A stretch of DNA of 64,000 nucleotides, taken from NCBI RefSeq assembly GCF_014764705.1, contig NZ_JACXXG010000009.1, positions 62,001 to 126,000 on the forward strand. Direction: 5' to 3'. The stretch is from Stutzerimonas kunmingensis (GTDB lineage Bacteria; Pseudomonadota; Gammaproteobacteria; Pseudomonadales; Pseudomonadaceae). The notes under the pieces are model-generated. The model ran no database searches and was not told the origin of the DNA. It saw only the letters and a program-made list of their open reading frames with translations. The translations under genes and the position numbers were made by a program. Shown piece by piece: positions 24,486 to 34,966 of the stretch; the stretch's first letter is position 1; every line of letters begins with the position of its first letter.

Positions 24486-25901
24486 ATGCCACGATTGCTG
24501 CCACTCATGTTCTGCCTGCTGCTGGCCCTGATGCCAACGATGGCGACTGCGCGCGTGGCGGGTCCCGAGGCGTGGCAAGCGAACGACAAGGTACGTGATC
24601 TCGCCGAAATTCGCCGTAGTGGCGTACTGCGCGTGCTGGTCAATCAGAGCCGGAACAGCTCCGGTGAGGTGAAAGGCGAAGCGATTGGCGTCGAGTACGC
24701 GCGGCTGCGGGCCTTCGAGCAGTACCTGAACCGCAATGCTGCATCCGCGCGGCCGATTACCCTGAAGATCATTCCCAAAGCCAAGGATCAGTTGCTTGGC
24801 GCGCTGCAGCGCGGCGAAGGGGATCTGGTAGCGCCCGGCGAATTACTGCCGCTGGCGGGCATGAAAGGCATCAGCCGCAGCCGGCCGGTAGTCAGCGACG
24901 TGTCATTGGTGCTGGTCGGCCGCCAGGGCGGCCCACGCTATCAGCGTCTGGACCAGCTATCCGGGCGCAGCCTTGCGTTGCCACCTGGCAGCGCCGCAGG
25001 GCCGGCGCTCGCGCGGCTGAACAAGCAACTGATGGAGCGCAAGCTGGCGCCGATCGTTGCCGAGTGGGTCGACCCCACGTTGGCTGTCGAGGATGTGCTG
25101 GAGATGGTGCAGGCCGGCGTCTATCCGGCAACCGTGGTCGAGCAGACCATCGCCGAGCGCTGGGCCAAGGTCATGCCGAAACTGCGCATCGAGCAGCACC
25201 TGAGCCTGGGCGACAAGGCCAGCATGCACTGGTTCGTGCGGAACGACGCCAGCATGTTGCGCGCCAGTGCTGATCGCTTTCTCAAGGATTTCGACCCGCC
25301 AGACAACCAGGATGCCGCCTTCGAGCGCGTCTACCGGCGTCTGTACAAGGTCCAGTACCCGCTCGACCGAGTGGGCCGCCAGCGCCTGGAAAAGGTTCGT
25401 CCGACCCTGCAGCGCTATGCCGAACAGATCGAGCTGGACTGGCTGAACCTCGCCGCCCTGGCGTTCAAGGAGTCCACCCTGAACCCCGCGGCGCGGGGCG
25501 CCGGCGGTGCCACGGGGTTGATGCAGGTGACGCCGGCCACGGCTCGTGCGATGGGTGTCAGCAACATCCACCAGTTGGACAACAACGTGCAGGCCAGTGC
25601 GAAGTATCTGGCGAACATCCGTCGTAACTTTTTCGCCAGCCCGCGACTGAACGAGCGTGAGCGCATGGCGTTCATTCTCGCCGCCTACAACCTCGGCCCG
25701 CAGCGGGTGCAGAGTATGCGCGCCGAAGCCCGTCGGCGCGGTCTGAACCCGGATCAGTGGTTCTTCCAGGTCGAGCGTATCGCCATGGAAACTGTTGGCA
25801 TGGGCGTAGTGGCATACGTCAACAGCGTCAACAAGTACTACCTGGCCTACCAGCGCGAGCGCTATCTGCTCGAGGCCGACCGCAAGACCGCGGCCAACTG
25901 A
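24486..25901 (+). CDS. MltF-like membrane-bound lytic murein transglycosylase
   Basis: This 471-aa protein begins with a signal peptide (MPRLLPLMFCLLLALMPTMA, cleavage near ATA-RV). An extracellular solute-binding-like domain (about 30-290) comes next, then a lysozyme-like SLT domain: the catalytic Glu is in LAFKESTLNP, followed by GGATGLMQVTPATA and ILAAYNLGPQRV. This is the MltF arrangement, cleaving peptidoglycan to 1,6-anhydro products. A longer frame is open upstream, but the signal peptide fixes the start at 24486. It converges on the lipase foldase gene with six bases between stops. Confidence 0.93.
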   Translation: MPRLLPLMFCLLLALMPTMATARVAGPEAWQANDKVRDLAEIRRSGVLRVLVNQSRNSSGEVKGEAIGVEYARLRAFEQYLNRNAASARPITLKIIPKAKDQLLGALQRGEGDLVAPGELLPLAGMKGISRSRPVVSDVSLVLVGRQGGPRYQRLDQLSGRSLALPPGSAAGPALARLNKQLMERKLAPIVAEWVDPTLAVEDVLEMVQAGVYPATVVEQTIAERWAKVMPKLRIEQHLSLGDKASMHWFVRNDASMLRASADRFLKDFDPPDNQDAAFERVYRRLYKVQYPLDRVGRQRLEKVRPTLQRYAEQIELDWLNLAALAFKESTLNPAARGAGGATGLMQVTPATARAMGVSNIHQLDNNVQASAKYLANIRRNFFASPRLNERERMAFILAAYNLGPQRVQSMRAEARRRGLNPDQWFFQVERIAMETVGMGVVAYVNSVNKYYLAYQRERYLLEADRKTAAN

Positions 25902-25907
25902 TCGCTC

Positions 25908-26921
25908 TCAGCGCTCCGCCACTTCCTGCTGCTGAAAGGCAGCGACAAGCCGCAAGCGTTCGCCCTCGTCAAACTGCTCGGCCTCCAGCCGCTCGATAGC
26001 GCTGCGACGCTCGACATCGTCCAGGCCGCGAGTGGCTTCGATACGCTGACGTTCCTGCCGATAGACAGCGACCCGTTGCTGCCACTGCGCGCGCTGTAGA
26101 TCCAGTGCTTCGAGTCGGGCGGCAGCCTCGCTGCCCACCAACTGCTGGCGCAGCTGGCGGATCTGCTGCGCATTGGCACCCTGGGCCTGCAAGGCGACAG
26201 TTTGCTCTCGCAGCTCGCTTTGCAGCTGCGGCACGAGCAGCTCTTGCAGATCGCCGGGCAATCCGGCGCGCAGCTGGTCGATGGCGCGGCCCTTGGCGTC
26301 GCTGTCCAGTGCGGAATCGGCTTGAATGGCCAGGCGCTCCAGGCTGAAGCGATCATAGGCCTCGTCCAGGGCGAAGAACGCCTGGTGAACAGCCGGCTCC
26401 AGCACGCGTGCGCGCAACGCCTGCACGGCACTCAAGCGTTGGCGTAGCGCTGAAATGTCCGTGGTTCGCGAATAAGTTGCTTCCAGATCAAGCAGTTGGC
26501 GCTTGTAGTTGAGATATTGGGTGAGAACTGCTGATGCCTGGCTCTGAGCCGGCTGCGGCAGCTCGGCAGCGATGTAACGGCGCAAGCGTTCGATACTGTT
26601 CTTCAACGGCTCCTCTCCGGCTGCGGCGAGAAAGTAATCGAACAGATGCCGAAGTTCGGCGCCGATTAGCAGGTTGCCGGCTTCATCCAGACGGAACTGG
26701 CCATCGACCTGGGTGCCCTTGAACGACGTCGGCAACTGCGGCGTGCCTTGCGGTGCCGGTTGGGTTTTCAGCGGCTTCTGGGGTGGTGTTGGGGCAGCCG
26801 TGGCGGGTGAGGTGGCCGATGGCAATTCGGCCACTGCAGCCGGGCCGGGTGTCGATCGGCTCTGCATGATGGTCAGGCTTAGCGCCACGGCCAGCACCAG
26901 AAGAATTATGTATTTGCTCAT
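25908..26921 (-). CDS. lifO: Lipase-specific foldase (lipase secretion chaperone)
   Basis: This 337-aa protein has an N-terminal membrane anchor ([16 protein letters not shown]), an Ala/Pro-rich linker of about 45 residues, and a long helical folding domain. The domain begins near [20 protein letters not shown], which includes the RxxFDY-like segment [15 protein letters not shown]. Foldases of this family activate the adjacent lipase in the periplasm before type II secretion. The gene is 62 bases downstream of lipA on the same strand, the standard lipA-lif operon layout. Confidence 0.93.
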   Translation of the reverse strand: MSKYIILLVLAVALSLTIMQSRSTPGPAAVAELPSATSPATAAPTPPQKPLKTQPAPQGTPQLPTSFKGTQVDGQFRLDEAGNLLIGAELRHLFDYFLAAAGEEPLKNSIERLRRYIAAELPQPAQSQASAVLTQYLNYKRQLLDLEATYSRTTDISALRQRLSAVQALRARVLEPAVHQAFFALDEAYDRFSLERLAIQADSALDSDAKGRAIDQLRAGLPGDLQELLVPQLQSELREQTVALQAQGANAQQIRQLRQQLVGSEAAARLEALDLQRAQWQQRVAVYRQERQRIEATRGLDDVERRSAIERLEAEQFDEGERLRLVAAFQQQEVAER

Positions 26922-26983
26922 GGGGTGCTCGGTGATAGCGGCCGGGATCGACGATCCCGGCCTGGTTCACGAAGAGTCGCGCG

Positions 26984-28230
<1,247 letters not shown>

Positions 28231-28728
28231 TCACTGATACTCGACAGCGACCACGTACCAGCGCTTTATCCCGGTCGGGGTTTGCACCTGGACTTCGGCA
28301 TCCAGGCTTTTGCCCACCAACGCCCGCGCCAGGGGCGAATCGATGCTGATCAGACCCTGGCGCAGGTCCAGTTCGTCAGGACCGACGATCCGATAGCGCG
28401 ACTCCTCACCATCCTCGTCCTCCAGGGTCACCCATGCGCCGAAATACACCTTGTTCGGGTCGCTGGGCCGGTCGCCTACGACCTTGAGCTTTTCCAGACG
28501 CTTGGTCAGAAATCGCACGCGGCTGTCGATCTCTCGCAGCATCTTCTTGCCGTAGGTGTATTCAGCATTCTCCGAACGATCACCCTGCGCCGCCGCTTCG
28601 CTCACCGATTGGGTCACCTGCGGGCGCTTGACGTGCCAGAGTTCGTGCAGCTCGGCACGCAGCCGAGCCTCGCCTTCTGGGGTGATCAGGGGCGTGCCGG
28701 CCGGGCGCGGTGGGCGATAGCGACTCAT
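28231..28728 (-). CDS. greB: Transcription elongation factor GreB
   Basis: This 165-aa protein has the GreA/B layout: an N-terminal coiled coil (about 12-80) with the acidic tip segment [13 protein letters not shown], then the globular C-terminal domain ([30 protein letters not shown]). The [18 protein letters not shown] junction and the length favour GreB over GreA. It stimulates transcript cleavage by backtracked RNA polymerase. Confidence 0.93.
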   Translation of the reverse strand: MSRYRPPRPAGTPLITPEGEARLRAELHELWHVKRPQVTQSVSEAAAQGDRSENAEYTYGKKMLREIDSRVRFLTKRLEKLKVVGDRPSDPNKVYFGAWVTLEDEDGEESRYRIVGPDELDLRQGLISIDSPLARALVGKSLDAEVQVQTPTGIKRWYVVAVEYQ

Positions 28729-28768
28729 GGATTTGCGTCCTCGCTGAAAAGTCGCCGATTGTAGCGCT

Positions 28769-31273
28769 TCAACTCTCGCGCAGTACGGTCAGCGGGCTCG
28801 CATTCAGCGCGCGTCGAGTACCGATCAGACCCGCGCCACCGACCAGCAAAGCACCTATCAACGGCAGTACCAGCAGCCATGGGTGCGGCTGCCAGCGCAG
28901 ATCGAATGCGTAGTGATAGAGCAGGGCGCTGACCAGCTCGCAGCCGAGCGCGGCGAGCAGGCCGCTGGCGGCGCCCAACAGGCCGAACTCGGCTCGGCGC
29001 GCACGAAGCAGCAAGCCCCGCTCTGCACCGAGCGCCCTGAGCAACGCGCCCTGACGAATGCGCTCGTCCAGCGTCGCTTGCAGCCCGGCGAACAGAACCG
29101 CCAGGCCGGCGGCCAGGACGAACAGCAGTACGTATTCCACGGCCAGTGATACCTGCGCAAGGATGCTGCGCAATTGAGCCAGCAGCGCCTCGACCTGCAG
29201 CAGGGTGACTGAAGGAAACGCGCGGGCCAGCTCAACCAGTTCGCGTTCCTTGCCAGGCGGCAGGTGGAAGCTGGTCATGTAGGTGGCCGGCATGCCCTGG
29301 AGAGTGTCCGGTTCGAAGATCATGTAGAAGTTGGGCTGGAAGCTGTCCCAGTTGACCTCGCGCAGGCTGGTGACGCTGGCCTCGCGGGTCAGCCCGCCTA
29401 TGGTGAAGGACAGTCGATCACCGACCTTCAATTGCAGGCTTTGCGCAAGTTCCGCCTCGACGGATACCCCGGGAATGTCAGCGTCGCCCTGATTGCCCCA
29501 CCAGGTGCCCGCGACGATGTGATTGTCCTTCGGTAGTTCGGCGGCCCAGGTCAGGCTCAGGTCGCGGCGGATCGCGCGCTCACCCTGGGATTCCTTGCTG
29601 ACCAGCTGGCGCACCGGCTCGCCGTTGATTGCGATCAGGCGTCCTGGCACGACCGGATACAGTGGCGCGGCATGGTCCGAGATGGCTGCGATGCGCTCGG
29701 CAAAGGCATCCTTTTCCGCCGGCAGAACATTGAGCACGAAATGATTCGGTGCGTTGTCCGGCAGCTGGTCCTGCCAGGTATCGAGCAGCTCACCTCGCAG
29801 CAGCGCGATAAGCGCCATGGCCAGCAGGATCAGGCCGAAGGCAAGGGCCTGTCCGGCGGCAGCCAGTGGATGGCGCAGCAACTGGCCGAGGCCCAGGCGC
29901 CAGCTCAGCGAGGCACCGGCAAGCAGGCGGCGCATGGCCTTGAGCCCCATAAGAAGCACACCGCCAAGCAGCAGCGTGGCGAGCAGGCCGCCGCCAAGCA
30001 GTGCCAGCGTGATCTTCAGATCCAGGCTCAGCCGCCACATGATCAGCCCGAGGGCGAAAATCGCGGTCCCATAGACCAGCCACGCACTAGGTGGTACCGG
30101 CAGCATGTCGCGGCGCAGCACGCGCAGCGGAGGCACGCGCCCCAGCCCCGCCAGCGGCGGTAGGGCAAAGCCTGCCAGGGCCACCAGCCCGGTTGCGATG
30201 CCTGCCGCGGCCGGCCAGATGCCGCCAGGTGGTATTTCCTGGGCGAGCAGATCGCGCAGCAAAAAGAACAGTCCGTGCTGCGCGGCCCAGCCGAGCAGCG
30301 CACCGGCGATGCTCGCCAGCAGGCCGAGCATGCCCAGTTGCAGGGTGTAGAGCAGCAGGGCGTCGTGACGCGACAGGCCCAGGCAGCGCAACAGTGCACT
30401 GGCATCGAAGCGCCGCGCAGCGAAGCGGGCGGCGGAGAGCGCGACCGCCACCCCGGCCAGCAGGATGGCGGCAAGGCTGGCCAGGTTCAGATAGCGTTCG
30501 GCGCGACCAAGGGCACCGCCGATCTGGCGATTGCTGTCGTTGGCCGTTTCGATGCGTTGGTGCGCCTGCAGATCGCTTTGCAGTGACTGCTGATAGGCCG
30601 CCAATGCCGCGCTTTCACCTCGCCACAGCTCGCGATAACGGACGCGGCTGCCGGGTTGCACGACACCGGTCGCGGCCAGGTCGTCCAGGTGCATCAGCAC
30701 CCGAGGCGTCAGGCTGTAGAAGTCGCCAACCCGGTCCGGCTCGTAGGTCAGCACGCGGGTCAGGCGCAGCGGCTTGTTGCCGACCTCGATGCTGTCGCCG
30801 ATCTCCAGGTCGAGTGCTGCAAACAGCCGCGCCTCGGCCCAGGCTTCGCCGGGTGCAGGCGAGCCGCCGGGCTCCTCGGCTTCATAGGGCTGCGCAGCGC
30901 TGCGCAGGGTGCCGCGCAACGGATAACCGTTGCCGGCGGCCTTGACGCTGGCAAGCTGCAAATCCTCTTCGGTCGCGATGACGCTGGAGAACTCGACGAC
31001 CTGGGCATGCGCGAGACCTTGCGCCGTGCCCGCTTCGATCTGCGCTGGCGCGGCCGGCGCGCTGCCGTTCAACACCAGGTCAGCGCCGAGGAATTCGCTG
31101 GCGCGCAGCAGCATGGCGCCGTTCAGGCGTGCGCCGAAATAGCCGATCGCGGTACTGGCGGCCACGGCGATGACCAGCGCGAAGAACAGCACGCGCAGCT
31201 CACCGGCGCGAGCGTCACGCAACAACTGCCGGTAGGCCAGGGCGAACAGACGGGCCTTGGGCATGTGCATCAT
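28769..31273 (-). CDS. ABC transporter permease, YbbP type (FtsX-like)
   Basis: This 834-aa membrane protein has one N-terminal helix (about 22-45), a large periplasmic segment, a cluster of helices around 260-420, a second periplasmic segment and a C-terminal set of three helices (from about 715). It has two FtsX-like modules. Its ATPase partner lies just upstream with a four-base overlap. YbbAP-type systems act on the periplasmic side of the envelope (export, lipid or hydrophobic compounds) rather than in nutrient import. The neighbouring tesA thioesterase gene is a regular companion. Confidence 0.93.
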   Translation of the reverse strand: MMHMPKARLFALAYRQLLRDARAGELRVLFFALVIAVAASTAIGYFGARLNGAMLLRASEFLGADLVLNGSAPAAPAQIEAGTAQGLAHAQVVEFSSVIATEEDLQLASVKAAGNGYPLRGTLRSAAQPYEAEEPGGSPAPGEAWAEARLFAALDLEIGDSIEVGNKPLRLTRVLTYEPDRVGDFYSLTPRVLMHLDDLAATGVVQPGSRVRYRELWRGESAALAAYQQSLQSDLQAHQRIETANDSNRQIGGALGRAERYLNLASLAAILLAGVAVALSAARFAARRFDASALLRCLGLSRHDALLLYTLQLGMLGLLASIAGALLGWAAQHGLFFLLRDLLAQEIPPGGIWPAAAGIATGLVALAGFALPPLAGLGRVPPLRVLRRDMLPVPPSAWLVYGTAIFALGLIMWRLSLDLKITLALLGGGLLATLLLGGVLLMGLKAMRRLLAGASLSWRLGLGQLLRHPLAAAGQALAFGLILLAMALIALLRGELLDTWQDQLPDNAPNHFVLNVLPAEKDAFAERIAAISDHAAPLYPVVPGRLIAINGEPVRQLVSKESQGERAIRRDLSLTWAAELPKDNHIVAGTWWGNQGDADIPGVSVEAELAQSLQLKVGDRLSFTIGGLTREASVTSLREVNWDSFQPNFYMIFEPDTLQGMPATYMTSFHLPPGKERELVELARAFPSVTLLQVEALLAQLRSILAQVSLAVEYVLLFVLAAGLAVLFAGLQATLDERIRQGALLRALGAERGLLLRARRAEFGLLGAASGLLAALGCELVSALLYHYAFDLRWQPHPWLLVLPLIGALLVGGAGLIGTRRALNASPLTVLRES

Positions 31274-31956
31274 TCGGCCGCCTTGGCAGCGATCTGCCGA
31301 CCGCCCTCGAGGCGAATCATGCGGTGGCAGCGTTTGGCCAGGCGTTCGTCGTGGGTTACAAGCACGAGCGTGGTGCCACGCTCGCGATTGAGTTCGAAAA
31401 GCAGCTCGGTAATGTGCGCGCCGGTATGGGTATCGAGGTTGCCGGTGGGCTCATCGGCAAATAACACGTCCGGTTCGGCAGCGAAAGCGCGGGCCAGTGC
31501 AACCCGCTGCTGCTCGCCACCCGAAAGCTGACGCGGATAGTGGTACAGACGCTCGCCGAGGCCTACGCGGCCAAGCAGTTCGGTGGCGCGCTCGCGGGCA
31601 TCGCGGCGGCCATCCAGCTCAAGGGGCAGCATGACGTTCTCCAGCGCGTTCAGGCTATCCAGCAACTGGAACGACTGGAAGACGAAGCCGACGTGTTCTG
31701 CGCGTACGCGCGCACGCTGATCTTCATCAAGCGCGGCCAGCGCGTGGCCCGCCAGGTGCACTTCCCCGGAGCTCGGCAGATCCAGCCCGGCGAGCAGGCC
31801 GAGCAGGGTCGACTTGCCGGAGCCGGAAGTGCCGACAATGGCGAGGCTGTCACCTTTTGCCAGCTGCAGCGAGAGGTCGGCCAGGATGCTCAGCTCGCCT
31901 TCCGCGCTGGGTACCACTTTGTTAAGGTTCCGGGCGTCGAGAATATTGCCGCTCAT
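31270..31956 (-). CDS. ABC transporter ATP-binding protein, YbbA type
   Basis: This 228-aa LolD/MacB-like ATPase has Walker A VGTSGSGKST, signature LSGGEQQRVALARAF, Walker B VLFADEPTGNLD and H-loop VTHDERLAKRC. It energises the YbbP-type permease encoded directly downstream. The start codon is only 11 bases from the start of divergent tesA, so both promoters must lie inside or across the opposing genes. Confidence 0.95.
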   Translation of the reverse strand: MSGNILDARNLNKVVPSAEGELSILADLSLQLAKGDSLAIVGTSGSGKSTLLGLLAGLDLPSSGEVHLAGHALAALDEDQRARVRAEHVGFVFQSFQLLDSLNALENVMLPLELDGRRDARERATELLGRVGLGERLYHYPRQLSGGEQQRVALARAFAAEPDVLFADEPTGNLDTHTGAHITELLFELNRERGTTLVLVTHDERLAKRCHRMIRLEGGRQIAAKAAE

Positions 31957-31967
31957 GAGGGGATCCG

Positions 31968-32573
31968 ATGCGAAGGTGGCTGAAATGCGGGGCTCTGGCG
32001 TTGCTGTGCTGGACTCAGGGAGCCCTGGCCGGAACCGTACTGGTGGTCGGCGATAGTATCAGCGCGGCTTTCGGGCTGGATACCAGCCAGGGCTGGGTGC
32101 ATCTGCTGCAGGAACGCCTGGTCGAGGCGGATGATTCGTGGCGTGTGGTGAACGCCTCGATCAGTGGCGACACCACGGCTGGTGGGCTCGCGCGGCTTGA
32201 TCCGCTGCTCGAGGAGCATGCACCCGAAGTGGTGATTCTCGAGCTGGGAGGCAACGATGGTCTGCGTGGGCAGTCGCCAGCGCAATTGAAACAGAATCTT
32301 GCCGAGATGATCGATCGCAGCCGCGAGGCGGGTGCTGAAGTCCTGTTGCTTGGAATGCGCATGCCACCCAATCTCGGGCAGCGTTACACCCGCGCGTTTG
32401 CCGAGGCGTTCGACTCGCTGGCAGCGGAGAAGCCAGTGGCCTATGTGCCGTTTCTGCTGGAGGGTGTTGGTGGCGTCGCTGGGATGATGCAAGCCGATGG
32501 CATTCACCCGACCGCAGAGGCCCAGACCCAGCTGCTGGATACTGTCTGGCCGGTGCTCGAACCCTTGCTTTGA
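31968..32573 (+). CDS. tesA: Arylesterase/acyl-CoA thioesterase I (TesA, GDSL family)
   Basis: This 201-aa periplasmic SGNH hydrolase has a short signal peptide (cleavage near GALA-GT). Catalytic blocks are Ser in VVGDSISAAFG (block I), Gly in NASISGDTTAGG (block II), Asn in ELGGNDGLRG (block III) and Asp-x-x-His in DGIHPTAEAQ (block V). The enzyme hydrolyses short acyl esters and thioesters. It is divergent from the ybbA-like ATPase gene, an arrangement common in proteobacteria. Confidence 0.95.
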   Translation: MRRWLKCGALALLCWTQGALAGTVLVVGDSISAAFGLDTSQGWVHLLQERLVEADDSWRVVNASISGDTTAGGLARLDPLLEEHAPEVVILELGGNDGLRGQSPAQLKQNLAEMIDRSREAGAEVLLLGMRMPPNLGQRYTRAFAEAFDSLAAEKPVAYVPFLLEGVGGVAGMMQADGIHPTAEAQTQLLDTVWPVLEPLL

Positions 32574-32616
32574 GGCGTGCGCGCAGCTACTGTCGCGCCC
32601 TCGATTGGAGCCTCAG

Positions 32617-32898
32617 ATGTCGCGCTCAGCCAGGACCCTTTACGCTTATCGAATAATCGTGCCGGACGAACAGTACGACATGTTCGCCTGCCGCGAGAAT
32701 CGACTGCACCTAGCGTTGCGTCAGCTTGAGCTGAGCGGCAATGCGGACCGTACCCTCTGTGGCGGTCTGCTGCCTGCGCAGCCTCGCTGGAGGGAGCTCG
32801 AGCGCGCCACGCTGAAGGACCGACAGCTATGCCCGAACTGCAGGCAGTTGCTTGAGGCGCGACGCAAGGGCCTTCCGTCTGCCACCGCTGCCTGGTAG
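32617..32898 (+). CDS. Conserved hypothetical protein, 93 aa
   Basis: I choose the ATG at 32617, giving MSRSARTLYAYRIIVPDEQY; an open frame upstream overlaps tesA and is not protein-like. The sequence is basic and has two Cys clusters: one Cys in CRENRLHLAL and the pair CPNC near the end (LCPNCRQLLEARR), suggesting a single zinc-binding site. No signal or membrane segment is present. It lies 43 bases after tesA and may be cotranscribed. The function is unknown. Confidence 0.75.
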   Translation: MSRSARTLYAYRIIVPDEQYDMFACRENRLHLALRQLELSGNADRTLCGGLLPAQPRWRELERATLKDRQLCPNCRQLLEARRKGLPSATAAW

Positions 32899-32966
32899 CT
32901 CACGTTTAGCCCGGTTCACGTACAATCGCACCATTCCATCACACCAAGTTCTCAAGGATTTTCTGA

Positions 32967-33932
32967 ATGCTCTCGCGCGCGTTTGCAGTCGCCTCCTGTT
33001 TGTCACTCGCTGCTTTGCTTTCAGCAGGCACCAGCGCGGCGCTCGAGCTGCCGCTGCCGCCCGAAGGCGACGACATCGTCGGCCAGATCCAGGTGATCAA
33101 GGCCAAGTACGAAGACACCTTCGCGGCCATCGGTGAAACCCATGACCTTGGCTATCTGGAGCTGGTAGCGGCAAACCCGGGCGTCGATCCCTGGCTGCCA
33201 GGCGAGGGCACGGACATCATTCTGCCGACCCGTTTCATTCTGCCGCCGGGCCCGCGTGAAGGCGTGGTGATCAACATTGCCGAGTACCGCCTTTATTACT
33301 TCCCGGAAGGAAAGAATGTCGTGCATACCTTCCCCCTCGGTATCGGGCGCGAGGGTTGGGGATCGCCGGTAGGTAATACGCGGATTTCGGCAATGACCAG
33401 CAACCCCGCCTGGTACCCTCCGCAGTCCATCCGTGACGAGCACGCCGCTGATGGCGACCCGCTGCCGAAGGTGGTGCCGCCGGGGCCGGATAACCCGCTG
33501 GGGCCGTACAAGATGAGTCTGGCACTGCCTGGCTACCTTATTCATGGCTCGAACAAGAAGTTCGGTATTGGCATGCGCGTCAGTCACGGTTGCTTCCGCA
33601 TGCTCAACCACAATGTGCTGGAGCTGGCGAAGATGGTGAAGGTGGGGACGCCGGTCCGCATCGTCGATGAGCCCTACAAATTCGGCGTGAGCGAAGGCAA
33701 GGTTTATCTCGAGGCCCATGCGCCGCTGGAAGAGGGTGATCAGCAAACGCTTACCCTGATGGATAAGCATGCAGTCGTGATCAATACGCTACTCAAGCGT
33801 GACGATGCTGCAGGCAAGCTGCATCTCGACTGGGAAATGGTGCGGGAGATCATCGCAGGCGAGGACGGCCTGCCGGTCCAGATTGCCGAACAACGTACGG
33901 AAGTGGCCGTACAGGAAGACCAGTTGTTTTGA
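32967..33932 (+). CDS. L,D-transpeptidase (YkuD domain, ErfK/YbiS-like)
   Basis: This 321-aa periplasmic protein has a signal peptide (core VASCLSLAALLSAGTSA) and a LysM-like segment (about 38-90, ending DIILPTRFILPP). The catalytic domain carries the active-site segment IHGSNKKFGIGM followed by RVSHGCFRML (nucleophile Cys). Such enzymes form 3-3 crosslinks or attach Lpp-type lipoproteins to peptidoglycan. The adjacent convergent gene encodes OprI, the Pseudomonas Lpp homologue with a C-terminal Lys, so OprI anchoring is a reasonable inference. The genes share a bidirectional terminator. Confidence 0.94.
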   Translation: MLSRAFAVASCLSLAALLSAGTSAALELPLPPEGDDIVGQIQVIKAKYEDTFAAIGETHDLGYLELVAANPGVDPWLPGEGTDIILPTRFILPPGPREGVVINIAEYRLYYFPEGKNVVHTFPLGIGREGWGSPVGNTRISAMTSNPAWYPPQSIRDEHAADGDPLPKVVPPGPDNPLGPYKMSLALPGYLIHGSNKKFGIGMRVSHGCFRMLNHNVLELAKMVKVGTPVRIVDEPYKFGVSEGKVYLEAHAPLEEGDQQTLTLMDKHAVVINTLLKRDDAAGKLHLDWEMVREIIAGEDGLPVQIAEQRTEVAVQEDQLF

Positions 33933-33950
33933 CTACTGATCTGCGCGCAT

Positions 33951-33983
33951 AAAAAAAGCCGACCTCGAAGGTCGGCTTTTTTT
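33951..33983. terminator. Bidirectional rho-independent terminator
   Basis: GCCGACCT-CGA-AGGTCGGC forms a strong stem flanked by A7 on the left and T7 on the right. It lies between the convergent L,D-transpeptidase and oprI genes and can serve both strands. Confidence 0.95.
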
Positions 33984-33995
33984 ATTTCTACAAGC

Positions 33996-34250
33996 TTACT
34001 TGCGGCTGGCGCGTTCCAGCATACGCAGAGCACGCTCGTTGGCTTCGTCAGCGGTCTGCTGAGCCTTCTGAGCGGCGGCCAGAGCTTCGTCGGCCTTGCT
34101 GTACGCTTCGTCAGCGCGAGCCTGGGCGCGGGCAGCGGCGTCCTCGGTCGCGGTCAGGCGAGCTTCGCTTTCTTTGGTCATGCTGTTGCTGCAACCGGTA
34201 GCCAGAACTGCGGCCAGAGCCAGAGCAGAGAATTTCAGAACGTTGTTCAT
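33996..34250 (-). CDS. oprI: Major outer-membrane lipoprotein OprI (Lpp family)
   Basis: This 84-aa lipoprotein has the signal peptide [19 protein letters not shown], lipobox ATGC (lipidated Cys at 20) and a mature part that is one long coiled coil rich in Ala, Asp, Glu and Gln. It ends in ERASRK, whose C-terminal Lys can be linked to peptidoglycan. The start at 34250 is preceded by AAGGGG at good distance. It is normally among the most abundant cell proteins. The promoter and terminator are both recognisable. Confidence 0.96.
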   Translation of the reverse strand: MNNVLKFSALALAAVLATGCSNSMTKESEARLTATEDAAARAQARADEAYSKADEALAAAQKAQQTADEANERALRMLERASRK

Positions 34251-34642
34251 CTTGTTCCCCTTAAGGTGGAAATCCATAAGCAACTTCCGTTATGGAAAGT
34301 TTGCGCGCACATACTACCTAGAACTTAGCTTAAGTAAACGGAGCGAGCCTCGGAGCCACAGGTTTTTTTTCAAATGGCCTTTTGCTTTACCACCCCTTTG
34401 CGAAAGTTGGATAAAAAACACCCAGTGTTCGCCGGGAATACATGCACTCATAGTTGCCTGATCTTCTGTTTGATCGAAAGTTCCTTCAATGCCGCGCACA
34501 AATATTGATCAGCTGAGGCTGTTCGAACGGATGCGAAACAGGTAGAAAAGACACCTGTGTATGTTTCGGCTGCCAGTTCTGCGTCATGGACCGCAGCGTG
34601 ATCGAGAACAAGAAGACAGGGCAATCCTGCTGAGGAGTCAAA
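34251..34642. promoter_or_regulatory. oprI promoter region; otherwise no gene
   Basis: On the minus strand TTTACT (34333-34338) and TAGTAT (34311-34316) are 16 bases apart and fit a sigma-70 promoter giving an oprI leader of about 55 bases. The region is AT-rich compared with its surroundings. Near the GNAT gene, GAAACAGGT and ACCTGT...TGTTTC form a nested inverted repeat at 34535-34567. I see no open frame worth calling. Confidence 0.55.
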
Positions 34643-34936
34643 ATGAGCGATACGGTGCGTGTTCACCATGACCTGGCGGGGCATCGCTTCGAGGCCGTGA
34701 TCGACGGTCATTGTGCCTATCTGGCCTATATGGATTTGGGCAAGCAGACGCTGGACATGTACCGGACCTTCGTTCCGGATGCGCTGCGTGGGCGAGGCAT
34801 CGCTGCTGTGCTGACGCAGCACGCGCTCGAATATGCCGAGCGCGAGGGGTACCAGGTGATTCCGTCGTGTTCCTATGTCGAACGTTACATCGAGCGCAAT
34901 CGACCGACCTCGGGCAGGGTGGAACCGACCCCATAA
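34643..34936 (+). CDS. GNAT-like N-acetyltransferase (YjdJ/COG2388 type)
   Basis: This 97-aa protein is a minimal GNAT domain: a beta meander (FEAVIDGHCAYLAYM), the acetyl-CoA loop with VPDALRGRGIAAVL and the closing strand YQVIPSCSYVERYI. This short class is found in many bacteria and its substrates are unknown. GAGGAGTC precedes the ATG. A terminator follows directly, shared with the convergent DAHP synthase gene. Confidence 0.9.
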   Translation: MSDTVRVHHDLAGHRFEAVIDGHCAYLAYMDLGKQTLDMYRTFVPDALRGRGIAAVLTQHALEYAEREGYQVIPSCSYVERYIERNRPTSGRVEPTP

Positions 34937-34962
34937 AAAAACGCCGGGAGACCGGCGTTTTT
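34935..34962. terminator. Bidirectional rho-independent terminator
   Basis: AACGCCGG-GAGA-CCGGCGTT with flanking A and T runs lies between the convergent GNAT and DAHP synthase genes. Confidence 0.92.
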
Positions 34963-34966
34963 CGTT

